Source of the DNA: Terebella lapidaria
Taxonomy: Eukaryota; Annelida; Polychaeta; Terebellida; Terebellidae
Direction of reading: 5' to 3'
Assembly: GCA_949152475.1 (NCBI GenBank)
Contig: OX424556.1
Coordinates: forward strand, 53,216,451 to 53,280,450
Length of the DNA stretch: 64,000 nt
The translations under genes were made by a program, and so were the position numbers. The notes under the pieces were generated by a model. The model made no database searches. It saw nothing but the letters and a program-made list of their open reading frames with translations, and had not been told where the DNA came from. Positions 31,477 to 45,245 of the stretch are shown in pieces (the first letter of the stretch is position 1; each line of letters begins with the position of its first letter).

Positions 31477-33009
31477 TCTCTACATGTCTATGTGCTGACT
31501 TTTTTTATGGAGGTTTCATGCCAACCTATCGACGCCCGTTTTCGCATGTAAACCTTTGTTAACCTACTTCAAATGAGTATTTTCTTCGTCCTTGACATAA
31601 AATCTCTCGATTTGATGGCAAGCTTTGAATATTCCACAGATATATAATGCATAAATCGATGTGTTAGGTTTGAGAAAATTACGCAAAATGGTCAGCTCGT
31701 CTGGAAAACGTCAAAATGGCGGAGCCGATGGAAATTCACGTTCCCAGAATGCAAAGCAAATTTTACCGCAATGACGCGTAACGTACAATTTTCTGTGCAG
31801 CATTTTGTGCATGCATGTACATGTAACCTTGCGTGCGGCCTTCTTTGGCGTAATGAAGTAAACACAACGAATCGTCTACGGTACCACGACTACATTTACC
31901 GTAATTGGACATATTTTATCACATGACAAGGTGTTCCATGCTGGGTTGCGAAACCTTTTTATTTTAAACTGGTCTTTTAATTTGCTCAGTATGCATGTGT
32001 TATCTATATCATGATATCAGATGCAAATATTCCTCATAGTTTCCAATATTTTAAGGATATTTTATTGAAGTTCAATATCATTTTATCAGGCGTATCAGTT
32101 TCATTGAGTTCAAAACAAATGTTTACTCATTAGGAATATGATTGAAGTACTGTAGGCCTATGTGTTTCATCATAATATACGGGAATGAATTGGAATCAAG
32201 TGAAACATGATATGTTTCAATTTTTTTTGTAAGGGGGGGGGGGGGGGGTGTAAGATATATTCAGGTCTCGTGGTGCTGATGGTGTGCTCGAGCTCTAATG
32301 TCGTCTCCCGCAGTTAGCTGCATTTTCTTGTTTTGGCACCTTGCTTATAGCCTATTTTATAACTTTCTCTCTAATTACATATCATTCACGACATTATGTA
32401 CTGTCTATTTCGTGTATAAAGACGGAATGCCTTCTTGAGTAGCTCGAAAGGCCCTGCCCGAATGGCCCAAACCGGTCTGAAATGCACATATTGGCCCCTG
32501 TAGACAAAACGCTACATACAGCCTTTGCATGTATTACGGATATATACGGAACCATAACTGGCATATTTATTGATGACCTTGAATTTGACCTCATATGCCC
32601 TTGAATGGTAAACCTCAAAGTCGCATCCAAACTGAAATGAACAATAAACAGTTGGGTTTTACGCCGGAGTTGTTTGTTTAGCACAACGCTTATCGTGACA
32701 CTACACACACATAAGGGTTAAATTGGACCCGGCGAAAACTATTCCACACATTGCACTATTATTGTCCGACAGTGATGATGACGACGATATATATATAAAT
32801 CTATCGTCATGATTAAGTAGACAATGCATATATTTCCATATTACGCAGACAATTTTGTATATCCGCACTGGGTCATCCGTTTCTTTCGCAGGTAATGCGC
32901 TCACGTTACTAGCGTGACCCTCATGAAATATATATAATATAACGTTCAGGTTAACGTTTGCAAGGAATATACGTTTTCACTGTGTCTGCCTAATTTTTTA
33001 TAAGCATAA
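31477..33009. other. No recognised gene; contains a poly-G tract
   Basis: Low-complexity and AT-rich sequence without a credible ORF. A run of about 17 G lies at 32233-32249. The reverse-strand ORFs at 32394-32904 show no domain signature. Confidence 0.55.
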
Positions 33010-33440
33010 TATCCATATTATGCAGACACATAACTCTTACGTCATGATTAAGCAGACAACACATACATATGCTAATCATATCGTCATGATTAAGCAGACA
33101 CCACATATATATGCTAATCATATCGTCATGATTAGGCAGACATCATATATATGCTAATCATATCGCCATGATTAAGCAGACACCTCATATATATGCTAAT
33201 CATATCGTCATGATTAGGCAGACACCACATATATATGCTAATCATATCGTCACGATTAAGCAGACAACACATATATACGCTAATCATACCGTCATGATTA
33301 AGCAGACAACACATATGTGCTAATCATATGTCATCATTATTAAGCAGGCATCATACTTTTATTCGATCATCACTAGTAAGCATACACCATATAGATGTGT
33401 TCGCATATCATATCGTCACAATCAAGCAGACTACTACTAT
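33010..33440 (+). repeat. 42-bp tandem array
   Basis: About eight to nine copies of a 42-bp unit containing GCTAATCATATCGTCATGATTAAGCAGACACCACATATATAT-like sequence (landmark GCTAATCAT at about 33070 and 33112). ATCAT and ATGAT give an imperfect palindromic core. The same unit reappears at 44340-45240 on the other side of the satellite. Confidence 0.85.
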
Positions 33441-34267
33441 TACTACTAGCACAGTGTACTACTGGCACAGTATCCCTGTAGCAGAAGTACGAAAAAACTC
33501 TAAAACATTATTAACTTGAGAAAATGGACGGTGATCGAGTTTAGGGCAAATGGGGCTCAGCAGACAGACTAACATAATGATATTCTTTTGTGTGTGAAGT
33601 GAGTTCATTCCTAGATTATCGTTTGTTTGCCACTTTCTCTGAATGCAATCACAATATGATGGAAACTCTATCACGGAAAACACGGAAAATCCCATGACTA
33701 AGCAGATTTATGGAATATTCTCGAGGGGGACTGGAAGACGGGCCCAAGTATCATACGCTGCGCCTTAATACTACTCGTCCACTGAAAGCATACCATTTAA
33801 TCCGTCTCACACCTTTTTAATCCTTATTGAATATAGAGGAAGGCACAGGATATGATACTTGGGCCGGAAGACGTAACGCTGAAAAGGAATACTGGCCTTT
33901 CCTTAATTAACAATAGTTTGAACTACAACGTATTACGAAATAGAGAAACCCCGAGGAACAGGGGGTTATTCAACATGGTCGAGTGCGTTAGCCCGAGACT
34001 ATATTGAATAACTCCCTGTAACTCGAGGTGTTTCTCTATTTTAAACCATACAAAAAACTACTCAGCCGTGACCGGCAGGTGTTTAACCAACATACCGCAT
34101 TGATTAAACACCTACGAGAACAACGAAAGTATGGTTTAATATATGTAGAGTTTTTAGCGACTGTTATATATACACACTCTGACTTACATGAACATGCTCC
34201 AGATTTGTCCAACGTGATATCATCAGGCTGGGAAATATATACATACCTGACACCCTTAATCATCTAC
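33441..34267. other. No recognised feature
   Basis: Mostly unique-looking sequence with short ORFs only. A phrase containing GATACTTGGGCC occurs twice in opposite orientation (about 33742 and 33852), suggesting a small decayed inverted repeat. Confidence 0.45.
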
Positions 34268-34275
34268 TCGTGCAC

Positions 34276-35433
34276 TAAGGCTCTGCGCAGGCCCAATATG
34301 TGCCACGTACCCGCACCCGCACCGCACCGCAGCAAGAGCCAATGAGCCAATGCGGGTCCCCGCACTGCACCGCACAGAACTTATTGAGGCCCGCATCTGC
34401 GCCGCACACACCAAGGCCCGCACCCGCACCGCAGTATAAGTACATACATGAATGCATGAATCAAATATGCATACATGTATATACATTATTCAAGTAATAT
34501 CTCAGCAAAAACAAATACACGAGTGTTCATTGGTATTTATTCAGTGTGAAACGACCGCTGGCGGAAATGTGTTTGCCTTGATTTTGCTTAGAGGCAATGC
34601 TGGAAATTAGTGATACCCATTGAATATATTTCCTCTTTCGATGGAAATATTATCAGACTCTTGGTATCAGAAGTCTATATCATTTGTGATGATTTGTATA
34701 CGAACTATGAGACAATAATCTGATCAATGAATAGAACATCAGCAACATTCCAGAGTCCCGTATTGTGTTGACTTCCTGTTTTGAGATCAAAGGTTTAACT
34801 GAGACAAGCCTAGTCCGAACTCCAGAGAGCAGAAGGCCATAGGGATGGGGGTGGGCAGTAGTAGACGAACAATGGTAATTTGCATTGTTTAGGTAAAAAC
34901 AGATCACATTGAAAGCCATGGCAATGTGACTCAGCAGGAGGTATCCATGCCTGCATGTAAAATTTTCTTGTGTTACGGTGACATACATGCACTGTTACAT
35001 TTCCCGTGCTACAAGGGAAAGTCAGGCAGTCAGGGAATCAGGGAGTCAAGCAGTCAGGGAGAGTCAGGCAGCTACAAGGGAAAGAAAGGCAGGCAGTTTA
35101 TAGTATTACATATTATGCTGTAATATAATGAAGCCTATATATGTTACATTTTAGCCAAGTATCCTAAGATATAACCTTTCCTGTTGAAAGATATATAACT
35201 TCATGAAAATAATAGATTGCTCTTACAGTATTAATATGGATTTTTGGAATGTGCGCCGCGGTGCGGTCCCATGCGGTGTGGTCCCATGTGGTCCTTCAAC
35301 AAAAACTGAACCCGTATCGCACTGCATCGCAGCTGATATCAGATTGCCCACCCGCACCGCACCGCAATCTCCCAAAACCAGGCCCGCGAGACCCGTGGCC
35401 CGCGCGGGCAAACTCGCCCCGCGCAGAGCCTTA
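34276..35433. mobile_element. hAT-type MITE with 8-bp target duplication
   Basis: Terminal inverted repeats TAAGGCTCTGCGC (left 34276-34288; right 35421-35433, reverse complement identical). The 8-bp sequence TCGTGCAC flanks both ends (34268-34275 and 35434-35441), the diagnostic hAT target duplication length, and the TIR start fits the hAT YARNG consensus. GC-rich subterminal regions repeat CCCGCACCGCACCGC-like motifs (34300-34435 and 35330-35380) and bracket an AT-rich middle. No transposase ORF is present, so it is non-autonomous. Length 1,158 bp. Confidence 0.92.
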
Positions 35434-35480
35434 TCGTGCACATACTATAATTGCAGATTATGAAGTAATGTAAAAACAGC

Positions 35481-38400
35481 TTCCTGCCACTAGTACAAGA
35501 CAGACACAGGTGTCAGGCCACTAAAGATAGACAGAGGCACGTCATCCACCACCGATACTAGGAAGACACAGGTTCCCCGCACCATCCCGAGGCAGATACA
35601 GCTGACAGGCCACTGACGAAAGGCAGAGCCGTATCACCCACTACCGAAAATAGAGAGACACAGGTTCCCGCCACCATTACGAGGCAGAGACAAGTGTCAG
35701 GCCGATGATGAAAGGCACAGCCATAACATCCATACCGATACTAGAGAGACACAGGTTCCCGTCACCAGTGCAAGGCAGAGACAGGCGTTTGTACTGGGGT
35801 GGTATAGGGGTACCATACCGGTACTGGGGTGGTATAGGTTCCCTCCACCAATACAAGGCAGAGACAGGTGTCAGGCCACTGAAGAAAGGCAGAGAGATTT
35901 AATCCATCACTGATGCTAGGAGACACAGGATGTCAGGCCACTGATGAAAAACAGAAACAAGTCATTCACCATTGATACTAGAGAGACACAAATACCAGCC
36001 ACCAATGCAAGTAGGAGACAGGTGTCAGGCCACTGATGAAAGGCAGTGACATGCCATCCACTACCCATACTAGAGAGATACAGGTTTCTGCCAACAATAC
36101 AAGGCAGAGACAGGTGTCAGGCCACTGATGAAAGGCAGAGACGTGATATCCACTACCGATACTAGGGAGACACAACTTCTCACCACTAATTCAAGGCAGC
36201 TACAGGTGTCAGGCCACTGACGAAAGTGAGAGACATGTTAACCACCACCAAAACTAGGGACACAGGTTCCCGCCATCAATGCAAGGCAGATACAGATGTG
36301 AGACATGTTATCCAATACCGGTACTGGGGTGATATAGGTTCCCGCCACCAATGCAAGGCATGTGTCAGGACACTGAAGAAAGCCAGAGAGATCTCATCCA
36401 CCACTGATACCAGGAGACACAGGATCCGGCCACAAGTGCAGAGCAGAGACAGATGTCAGGCCAGTCGTGAAAAACAGAGGCATGTCATCTACTATTGATA
36501 GTAGGGAGGCTAGGGTTTTTGCTATCAACACAAGGCAGTGACAGATCTCAAGCCACTGATGAAAGGCAAAGACACTAACGGCATCCACCAACAACACTTG
36601 GGGACACAAGCTCTCGCCACCAATACAAGGCAGAGACAGGTGACAGGCCACTGATAAAGGCAGAGACATGTCATCCACTATCGACACTAGGGAGGCACGG
36701 GTTTCTGCCACCAATGCAAGGCAGCGACAAATGTCAAGTCACTGACGAAAGGCAGAGACATGCTAACCACTACCCATACTAAAGAGATACATGTTCCTGC
36801 CAAGAAAGGAAAGACAAATAGTTATGTCAGGCCACTGATTAGAGGCAGAGACATATCATCCACTGAAGATACTAGGGAGACAAGTTTTCGCCACCAGTGC
36901 AAGGCAGCAACATGTGGCAGGCCGCTGATGGAAGGCAGAGACATATCATCTACCACCAATACTAGAGTGACAAGTTCTCGCCACCAATGCAAGGAAGAGA
37001 CAGTTGTCAGGCTACTGATGAAAGGCAGAGACATGCCATCCACTACCGATTATATAGGGACACATTTTCCCACCATCAATGCAAGCCAGACACAGGTGCC
37101 AAGTCACTGATGAAAGGCATATACATGTCACCCACTACCAATACTACGGAGACAGAGGTTCTTGCCACCAATGCAAGGCAGATACAGGTGTCAGGTCACT
37201 GATGAAAGTCAGAGACATGCCATCCACTACCAATACTACGGAGACAGAGGTTCTCACCACCAATGCAAGGCAGAGACAGGTGTCAAGCCACTGATGAAAG
37301 GTAGAGACATGTCATTACTGATACTAGAGAGAAACATTAAAGTTGTCGCCGCGAATGCAAAGACAAGTCATCCACTACTGATAGAATGTGGACACATGTT
37401 CCCGCCACCATTGCAAGGCAGAGACAGGTGTCAAGCCATTGATGAAACGCAGAGACATGTCGTCCACTACCGTTACTATTCAGACACAGGTTCCCGCCAC
37501 CAATGCAAGGCAGGGACAGGTGTCAGGCCACTGATTAAAGGCAGAGACATGTCATCGACTACCAATACTATGGAAAGAGAAGTTCCCGCCACCAATGCAA
37601 GGCAGAGACAGGTTACAGGCCACTGATGAAATGCAAAAACGTGTCAACTAGTACAATACTACGGAAACAGTATTTTCCGCCACCAATGCAAAGCAGTGAC
37701 AGGTTTCAGCCCACCGCAAAATGGCACAGACATGTCATCCACTACCAATACTACAGAGACAGAGGTTTTAGCCACCAATGCAAGGCAGAGACATGTGTCA
37801 GGCCACAGATAAAAGGCAGAGACATGTCACCCACTACCGATATTACCGAGACAGAGGTTACCACCACCAATGCAAGGCAGAGACGGGTGTCAGTTCACTG
37901 ATGAAAGGCATGGACATGTCATCCACTACAGATAGTACGGGGACAGAGGTTCCCACTACCAATACAAGGCAGAGACAGGTGTCAAGCCACTGATGAAAGG
38001 CAGACACACGTCATCCACTACCGATACTGGTTAGGCACATTCAAGTTCTCACCGCAAATGCAAGGCGATACTAGGGAGACAAGTTCTCGCCACCAATCCA
38101 AGCCAGAGACTTGGGGGCAGACCACTGATGAAAGGAAGAGACATATCATCCACTACCGATACTAGGGAGATACATGTTCCCGCTATCAATGCAAGGCAGA
38201 AGCAAGTGTCAGCCCATTGCTGAAAGGAAAAGACATGTCATTCACCACTGAAACTGGTGAAACTCAGATTCCCGCCACCAACACAAGACAGATACATGTG
38301 TCACTACCACTGATGAAAGGCAGAGACAGGTGTCAGGCCACTGCTGAAAAGCTGACATGTCATCTGCCGCTAAAACTAAAGAAACCCAGGTTCCCGTCAC

Positions 38401-41400
38401 GAGTGCAAGACAGATACATGTTTCAGACCACTGATGAACGGCAGAGACATGTTATCCACTACCGGTACTACAGCGACAGTGGTTCCTCCACCAATGCAAG
38501 GCAGTGACAGGTGTCAGGCCACTGCTGAAAGGCAGAGACAGGTATCAGGCCACGGACGAAAGACAGAGACATGTCATCCACTATCGTTACTAGGGAGATA
38601 CAAGTGACCGCCCCCAATGCAAGGCAGAGACAGGTGTCAGGCCACCGATAAAAGGCAGAGACATGTCGCTCACTACCGATGCTAGGGAAACAGAGGTTCC
38701 CGCCACCAATGCAATGCAGAGACAAATGTCCGGCCACTGATGAAAGGCAGAGACATATCACTGATGTTAGGGAGACACAGGATCCCACCACCAATGCAAT
38801 GCAGACACAGGAATCAAGCCAATGATGGATGTCAGAGATATGTCATCCACAAGGAACAGACAGGTTCCTGCTACCAATGGAAGGAAGAGCAAAATTTCAG
38901 GCCACTGATGAAAGGCAGGGACATGCCATCAACTACCCACACTAAGGAGACACAGGTTTTTGTCAACAGTGCAAGGCAGAGACAGGTGTCAGGCCACTGA
39001 CGAAAGGCAAACATGTTATTCAATACCGGTACTGGGGTGATATAGGCTCTTTCCACCAATGCAAGGCAGACATAGGTGTCAGGCACACTGAAGAAAAGCA
39101 GAGAGGTCTCATCCACTACCAATACTACAGACATAGAGGTTCCCGCCACCAATGCAAGGCAGAGACAGATGTCAGGCCACTGATTAAAAGCAGAAACAAG
39201 TCCTCCACTATTGACACTAGGGAGACACAGGTACGCGTCACCAATGCAAGTAGGATACATGTGTCAGGCCACTGATGAAAGGCATTGACATGCTATCCAC
39301 TACCCACACTAGAAAGATACAGGTTTCCCCCAACAACACAAGTCAGAGACAGGTGTCACACAAACCCATGAAAGGCCGAGACATGTCACTCACAACCAAT
39401 ACTACAGAGACAAAGGTTCCTGCCACCAATGCAAGGCAGACATGTGTCAGGCCACTGATGAAAGGCAGTGACATGTTATCTTCACCAATGCTAGGGAGAC
39501 AAAGGTTCCCGCTACCAATGCAAGCAGAGACATGTGTCAGGCCACTGATGAATGGCAGAAACATGTTACCGACTACCAATACTACGGTGAAGAAGGTTCC
39601 TGCCACCAATGCAAGGCGGAGACAGGTGTCAGGCCACCAATGAAAGGCAGAGACGTGTTATCGACAACCAATACTACGGAGAAGGAGGTTCCCGCCACCA
39701 AGGCAAGACAAAGACAGGGGTCAGGCCACTGATGAAATGCTGAAACATGTCATCCTCTACCAATACTACGGAGACAGAGTTTCCCGTCAGCAATGCAAAG
39801 CAGAGACAGGTGTCAGCCCAGCGATAAAAGGTGGAGACTTGTCATCCACTACCAATACTAAGGAGACAGAGGTTTTCACCACCAATGCAAGGCAGCGACT
39901 GGTGTCAGGCCACTGATGGAAGGCAGAGACATATCATCCACTACTAGGGAGGCACAGGTTCTGGCCATCAATGCAAGGCAGAAACAGTTGTCAGGTCATT
40001 GCTGAAAGAAAAACACATGTCATCCACCACTGAATCTAGGGAAACCCAGATTCAGGCCACCAACGCAAGACAGATACAGGTGTCAGTCCACTGGTGACAG
40101 TCAGAGACAGGTGTCAAGCCACTGCTGAAAAGCAGAGACATGTCATCCACCACTTTAACTAAGGGAACCCAGCTTTCCGCCACCAATGCAAGACAGAGAC
40201 AGGTGTCAGACCAGTTATGGAAGGCAGAGACAGGTGTCAGGCCACTGATGGAAGGCAGAGACATCATCCACTACCAATACTATAGAGACAGACTGAGCGG
40301 TTCCCGCCACCAATGCAAGGCAGAGACAGGTGTCAGGCCACTGATGAAAGGCAGAAACATGTCATCCACTAACAATACTACAGACATAGAGGTTCCCGCC
40401 ACGAATGCAAATCAGACAAAGGTGCTAAGCCACTGACGAAAGGCATAGACATGTTGTCCACTACAGTTACTACAGAGACAGGTTCCTGTCACCAATGCAA
40501 GGAACAGACAGGTGTCAAGCCACTGATGAAAGGCAGAGACATATCATCCACTACCAATGCTACGGAGGCAGAGGTTCTCGCCACCAATGCAGAGCAAAGA
40601 CAAGTGTCAGACCACTTGTGAAAGGCAGAGACATGTTTTCCAATATAATGGTCAGGTGTCAGATCATTGGTGAAAGGCAGAAACATGTCATCCAATATAG
40701 GGACACAATGTACCCGCCCCCAATGCAAGGCAGAGACATGTGTCAGGCCACAGATGGAAGGCAGAGACATATCATCCACTACCAATACTATAGAGACAGA
40801 GGTTTTTGCCACCAATGCAAGGCAGAGACAGGTGTCAAGCCACTGCTGAAAGGCACAGGCATGTCATCCACTATCAACACTATGGAGACACAGGTTTTTG
40901 CCACCAATGCAAGGCAGAGATATTTGTCAGGCCAATGATGAAAGGGAGAGACATGTCATCCACTGCCAATACTAGGGAGACCACGAGTGCAATGCAGAGA
41001 CGTGTGTCAGGCCATTAGTGGAAGACAGAGACATATCAACCACTACCAGTACTAGGGAGACAGGTGTCAAGCCACTGCTGAGAGCAGAAACATGTTATAC
41101 GCTACTGAAACTGAGGAAACTCAGATTCCCACCACCAATGCAAGCCAGATACAGGTGTCAGACCACTGATGAAAGGCAGAGACAGGTGTCAGGCCATTGA
41201 CGAAATGCAGAGACATGTCATCCACTACTGATACTGGAGAGACACATGCTTATCCCACCAATGCAAGGCAGAGATACGTCATCCAGTACAGTGATCAGGT
41301 GTCAGACCACTGGTGCAACACGGAGACATGTCATCCATTGCTGGGACACATGTTCCTGCCACCAACGCAAAGTAGAGACATGTGTCGGGCCACGGACGAA

Positions 41401-44172
41401 AGACAGAGACATGTCATCCACTACCAATACCACAGAGACAGAGGTTCCCCCTCCAATGCAAGGCAGAGACAGGTGAAAGGCCACTGATTGAAGGCAAATA
41501 CTTGTCATCCACTACCGATACTAGGGAGACAAGTTCTCGCCACCAATGCAAGGCAGAGACATGTGGTAGGACACTTATGGAAGGCAGAGACATCTTTGAT
41601 TACCTATACTAGGGAGACGAGTTAACGCCATCAATGCAAAGCAGAAACAGACGTCAGGCCACTGATGAAAGGCAGAAGCATATTATCCACTACTGATAAT
41701 ATGGGAACAAATGTTCCCGCCACCAATTTGAGGCAGACACATGTGTCAAGCCACTGCTGAATGGGAGAGACATGTCGTCCACTACCTATACTACAGATAC
41801 ACAGGTTCCCGCCACCAATGCAAGGCAGGGACAGTTGTCAGGCAACTGATGAAAAGCAGATACATGTCATCCACTACCAATACTAAGGAGACAGAGGTTC
41901 ATGCCACCAATCCAAGGCAGAGACAGGTGTTAGGCCACTGATCAAAGGCACAAACATGTCATCCACTACCAATATTACAGACACAGAAATTCCCGCCACC
42001 AAGCCACCGATGAAGGGCAGATACATGTCATCCAGTACCAATACTACGGAGACAAAGGTTCTCGCCACCAATGCAGAGCAGAGACAAGTGTCAGACCACT
42101 TGTGAAAGGCAAAGACATGTCTCCGCCACTGAAGCTAGACAAACCCTGATTCCTGCCACCAATGCAAGACAGATACATGTGGCAAACCACGGATGAAAGG
42201 CAGAGACAGGTGTCATGCCACTTACGAAAAGCAGAGACGTGCTATTCACTACCGGTATCGGAGAGACAATGGCTCCTGACACCAATGCAAGGCAGAGACA
42301 GGATTCTGACCACTGACTAAAGGCTGAGACATGTCATCTGCCACTGTAACTAGGGAAACCCAGATTCCCACCACCAATGCAAGACAGATACAGGTGTCAG
42401 TCCACTGAGGAAAGGCAGAGACAGGTGACAGGCCACTGATGGAAGGCAGAGACATGTCATCCACAGCCAATAGTATGAAGACAGCGGTTTCTGCCACCAA
42501 TCTAAGGCACAAATATCTGCCAGGCCACTGATGAAAAGAAGAGACAGGTCATCCACTACCAATACTGTGGAGACAGTGGTTCCCCCCAGCAATGCAAGGC
42601 AGAGACATGTGTCAGGCAACAGATGGAAGGCAAAGGCATGTCATCCACTAACAATACAACGGAGACAGAGGTTCCCGCCACCAATGCAAGGCAGAGACAT
42701 GTGTCACTCCACAGATGGAAGGCAAAGGCATGTCATCCACTACCGATGCTAGAGAGACACAGGTTCATCCCACCAATGCAAGCAAGAGACAGGTGTCAGA
42801 CCACTGATGAAAGCACTACAGAGACAGAGGTTCCTGCCACTAATGCAAGACAAAGACAAGTGTCAGGTCACTGACGAAAGGTGAAGACAAGCTATTGACT
42901 ACCTATAACATGGCGACACAAGTTCCCACCACCAACGCAAGGCAGAGACAGATGTTAGGCCACTGCTGAAAGGCAGAGACAGCTCATCCGCCACTGAAAC
43001 TAGAGAAACCCAGATTCCCGCCATTGATGCAAGGCAGACACAGGAATCGATCCAATGATAAAAGGCAGAGACATGTCATCCACTACCGATACTAGGGTGA
43101 CATAGGTTCCCGCCACCAATGCAAGGCAGATACAGGTGTCAGACCACTGATGAAAGGCTGAGACATATCATCCATTACCGATACTATCGAGACACAGGTT
43201 CCTGCCACCAATAAAAGGCAGAGACATAGTCAAGCCACTAATGAAAGACAGAGAAATGTCACTCACTGCCGATAGTAGGAAGACACGGGTTCACGTCAAC
43301 AATGGAAGGCAGTAACAATGTAGGTATCAATCTATTACCACGAATAAGTGTCAGGCCACTGATGACAGGCAGAGACAAGTAATTCACTAAAGATGCTATG
43401 GAGACACAGAGTCCCACCACCAATTTAAGTGTCAGGCTACTGACGCAAGGCAAAGAAATGTTGCTCACTACCGATACTAAAAAGTCACAGGTTCTCGTCA
43501 CTAATGCAAAACGGACACATGTGTCAGGCCACACATGAACGGCAGGGACAGGTGACAAGACACTGATGAAAGGCAGATATATGTCATCCACCACGGATAC
43601 TGGGGAGAGACAGGTTCCTGCCACCATCGCAAGGGAGAGACAGGTGTCAGTCCCCGCATGAAAGGCAGAGAAAGGTCATCCACTACCGATATTAGGGAGA
43701 CACAGATTCCTGCCACCAATGCAAGGCGGAGACAAATGTCAGGCCACTGATGAAAGGCAGGGACATGTCGACCACTACCGACACTAGGGACATGGGTTCC
43801 CGCCACCAATGCAAGGCAGAGACAGGTGTTTGAATATTGATGAAAGCAGAAAGATGTCCACTAACGATACTAGGGAGACACAGGTTCCCACCTCCAGTGC
43901 AAGTCAGAGACAGGTGTCAGGGCAACTATGCAAAGCAAAGACATGTCATTCGCTAGCGATACTAGAAATACATTGGCTTCCGGCACTAATTCATGGCAGA
44001 GACAGTTTTCCCGCCGAAAATATAACCAGAAAAAAATCCGGCCATCACTTAGAGACTGACAGGTTTCAGTCACTTTTACAAGTTGAGACGGGCAACCCGC
44101 CAGAAATACAAAATTAATACAGATTTCAGCCACCAGTGGAGGGTGAGACATGCTTCTGTCACCAATACATAA
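35481..44172. repeat. 92-bp satellite array, about 94 copies
   Basis: About 8.7 kb of head-to-tail units, consensus of the type CACCAATGCAAGGCAGAGAC / AGGTGTCAGGCCACTGATGA / AAGGCAGAGACATGTCATCC / ACTACCAATACTA(C/G)GGAGAC / (A)GAGGTTCCCGC. Adjacent monomers diverge by several to many percent, with deletions, partial units and local variants (a GGTACTGGGGTGGTATAGG insert near 35790-35840, 36320 and 39025). Because 92 leaves remainder 2 when divided by 3, each strand's open stretches drift through frames, and the many ORFs inside are by-products. There is no spacer gene. The array starts 47 bp after the hAT MITE. Confidence 0.95.
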
Positions 44173-44219
44173 TATGAAATATTTCCGCTTTTACTGTGTC
44201 TTCCCAATTTTTCACTGTT

Positions 44220-45245
44220 GGATTAACTCATATCATCATTAGGCAAACTTCTCGCCAATGCAGTCGGTTTAGATGTGGATTCGATCCCAGACCTCGGCAG
44301 AATGTGAGATGGTATGTGGCAGACACCCACATGCATCTAGTCATATCGTTATTATTAAGCAGACATCACATATATAGGCTAATCATATCGTCGATATTAA
44401 GCAGACATCACATATATATGCTTGATCATATCGTCATTATTAGGCAGACACCACGGTTGCCCAGTTAGCTCATTTCCCATGTGGACTGACTTCTCACCAA
44501 TGCAGTCTGCTTAGGCGTGGGTTCGATCCCCGACGTCGGCAGTATGTGGGGTGGTATGTGGCAGACACCCACATACGATAGTCATATCGTTATTATTAAG
44601 ACATCACATATATACGCTAATAATTTTGTCATCATTAAGCAGACACCACGATTGTCCTGCTAGCGCTCTTCCTATGTGGGCTGACTTCTCACCAATGCAG
44701 TCGTTTTAGCTGTGGGTTCGATCCCCGGCCTCGGCAGTATGTTGGCTGGTATGTGGCAGGCACCCACATGTGCTAGCTATATCGTTATAATTAAGCAGAC
44801 ATCACATATATACGCTAATAATATCGTCATTATTAAGCAGACACCGGGGTTACCCAGTTAGCTCAGTTCCCATGCCTTCTCACCAATGCAGTCAGTTTAG
44901 GTGTGGTTTCGATCCCCGACATCGGCAGTATGTGAGGTGGTATGTGGCAGACACCCACATTCGCTAGTCATATCGTTATTATTAAGAAGACATCACATAT
45001 ATACGCTAATCATTTCGTCATCATCAAGCAGACACCACGATTGCCCTGCTAGCTCTCTTCCTATGTGGGCTGACTTCTCACCAAGGCAGTCGGTATAGAT
45101 GTGGGTTCGATCCCCGGCCTCGGCAGTATGTGAGGTGGTATGTGGCAGACACCCACATGCGCTAGTCATATCGTTAATATTAAGCAGACATCTTATATAT
45201 ACGCTACTCATATCGTCAATATCAAGCAGACACCACACATATACG
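44220..45245 (+). repeat. Composite array: 42-bp repeat alternating with tRNA-like units
   Basis: Five units with a period of about 192-242 bp, marked by TCGATCCC at 44281, 44523, 44717, 44909 and 45107. Each contains (T)AGCTCA, a stretch TTCTCACCAATGCAGTC, and GGTTCGATCCCCG, which fits an RNA polymerase III B box (GGTTCGANNCC). An upstream TAGCTCA resembles part of an A box. Between units lie TAATCATATCGTCATTATTAAGCAGACA repeats like those at 33010-33440. I do not claim a functional tRNA: no cloverleaf with a clear anticodon was found. The array is cut at about 45246 by a Gypsy fragment. Confidence 0.75.

Noticed and set aside
35700..43900. Dozens of ORFs of 60-150 codons with MQGRD...MKGRDM-type repeats
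   Set aside because: They are translations of the 92-bp satellite in all frames and on both strands. Start and stop positions follow monomer divergence, not gene structure.
44500..45130. Functional tRNA genes at the GGTTCGATCCCCG sites
   Set aside because: The B-box match is good, but I could not fold a complete cloverleaf with acceptor and anticodon arms. Reported only as tRNA-like repeat units.
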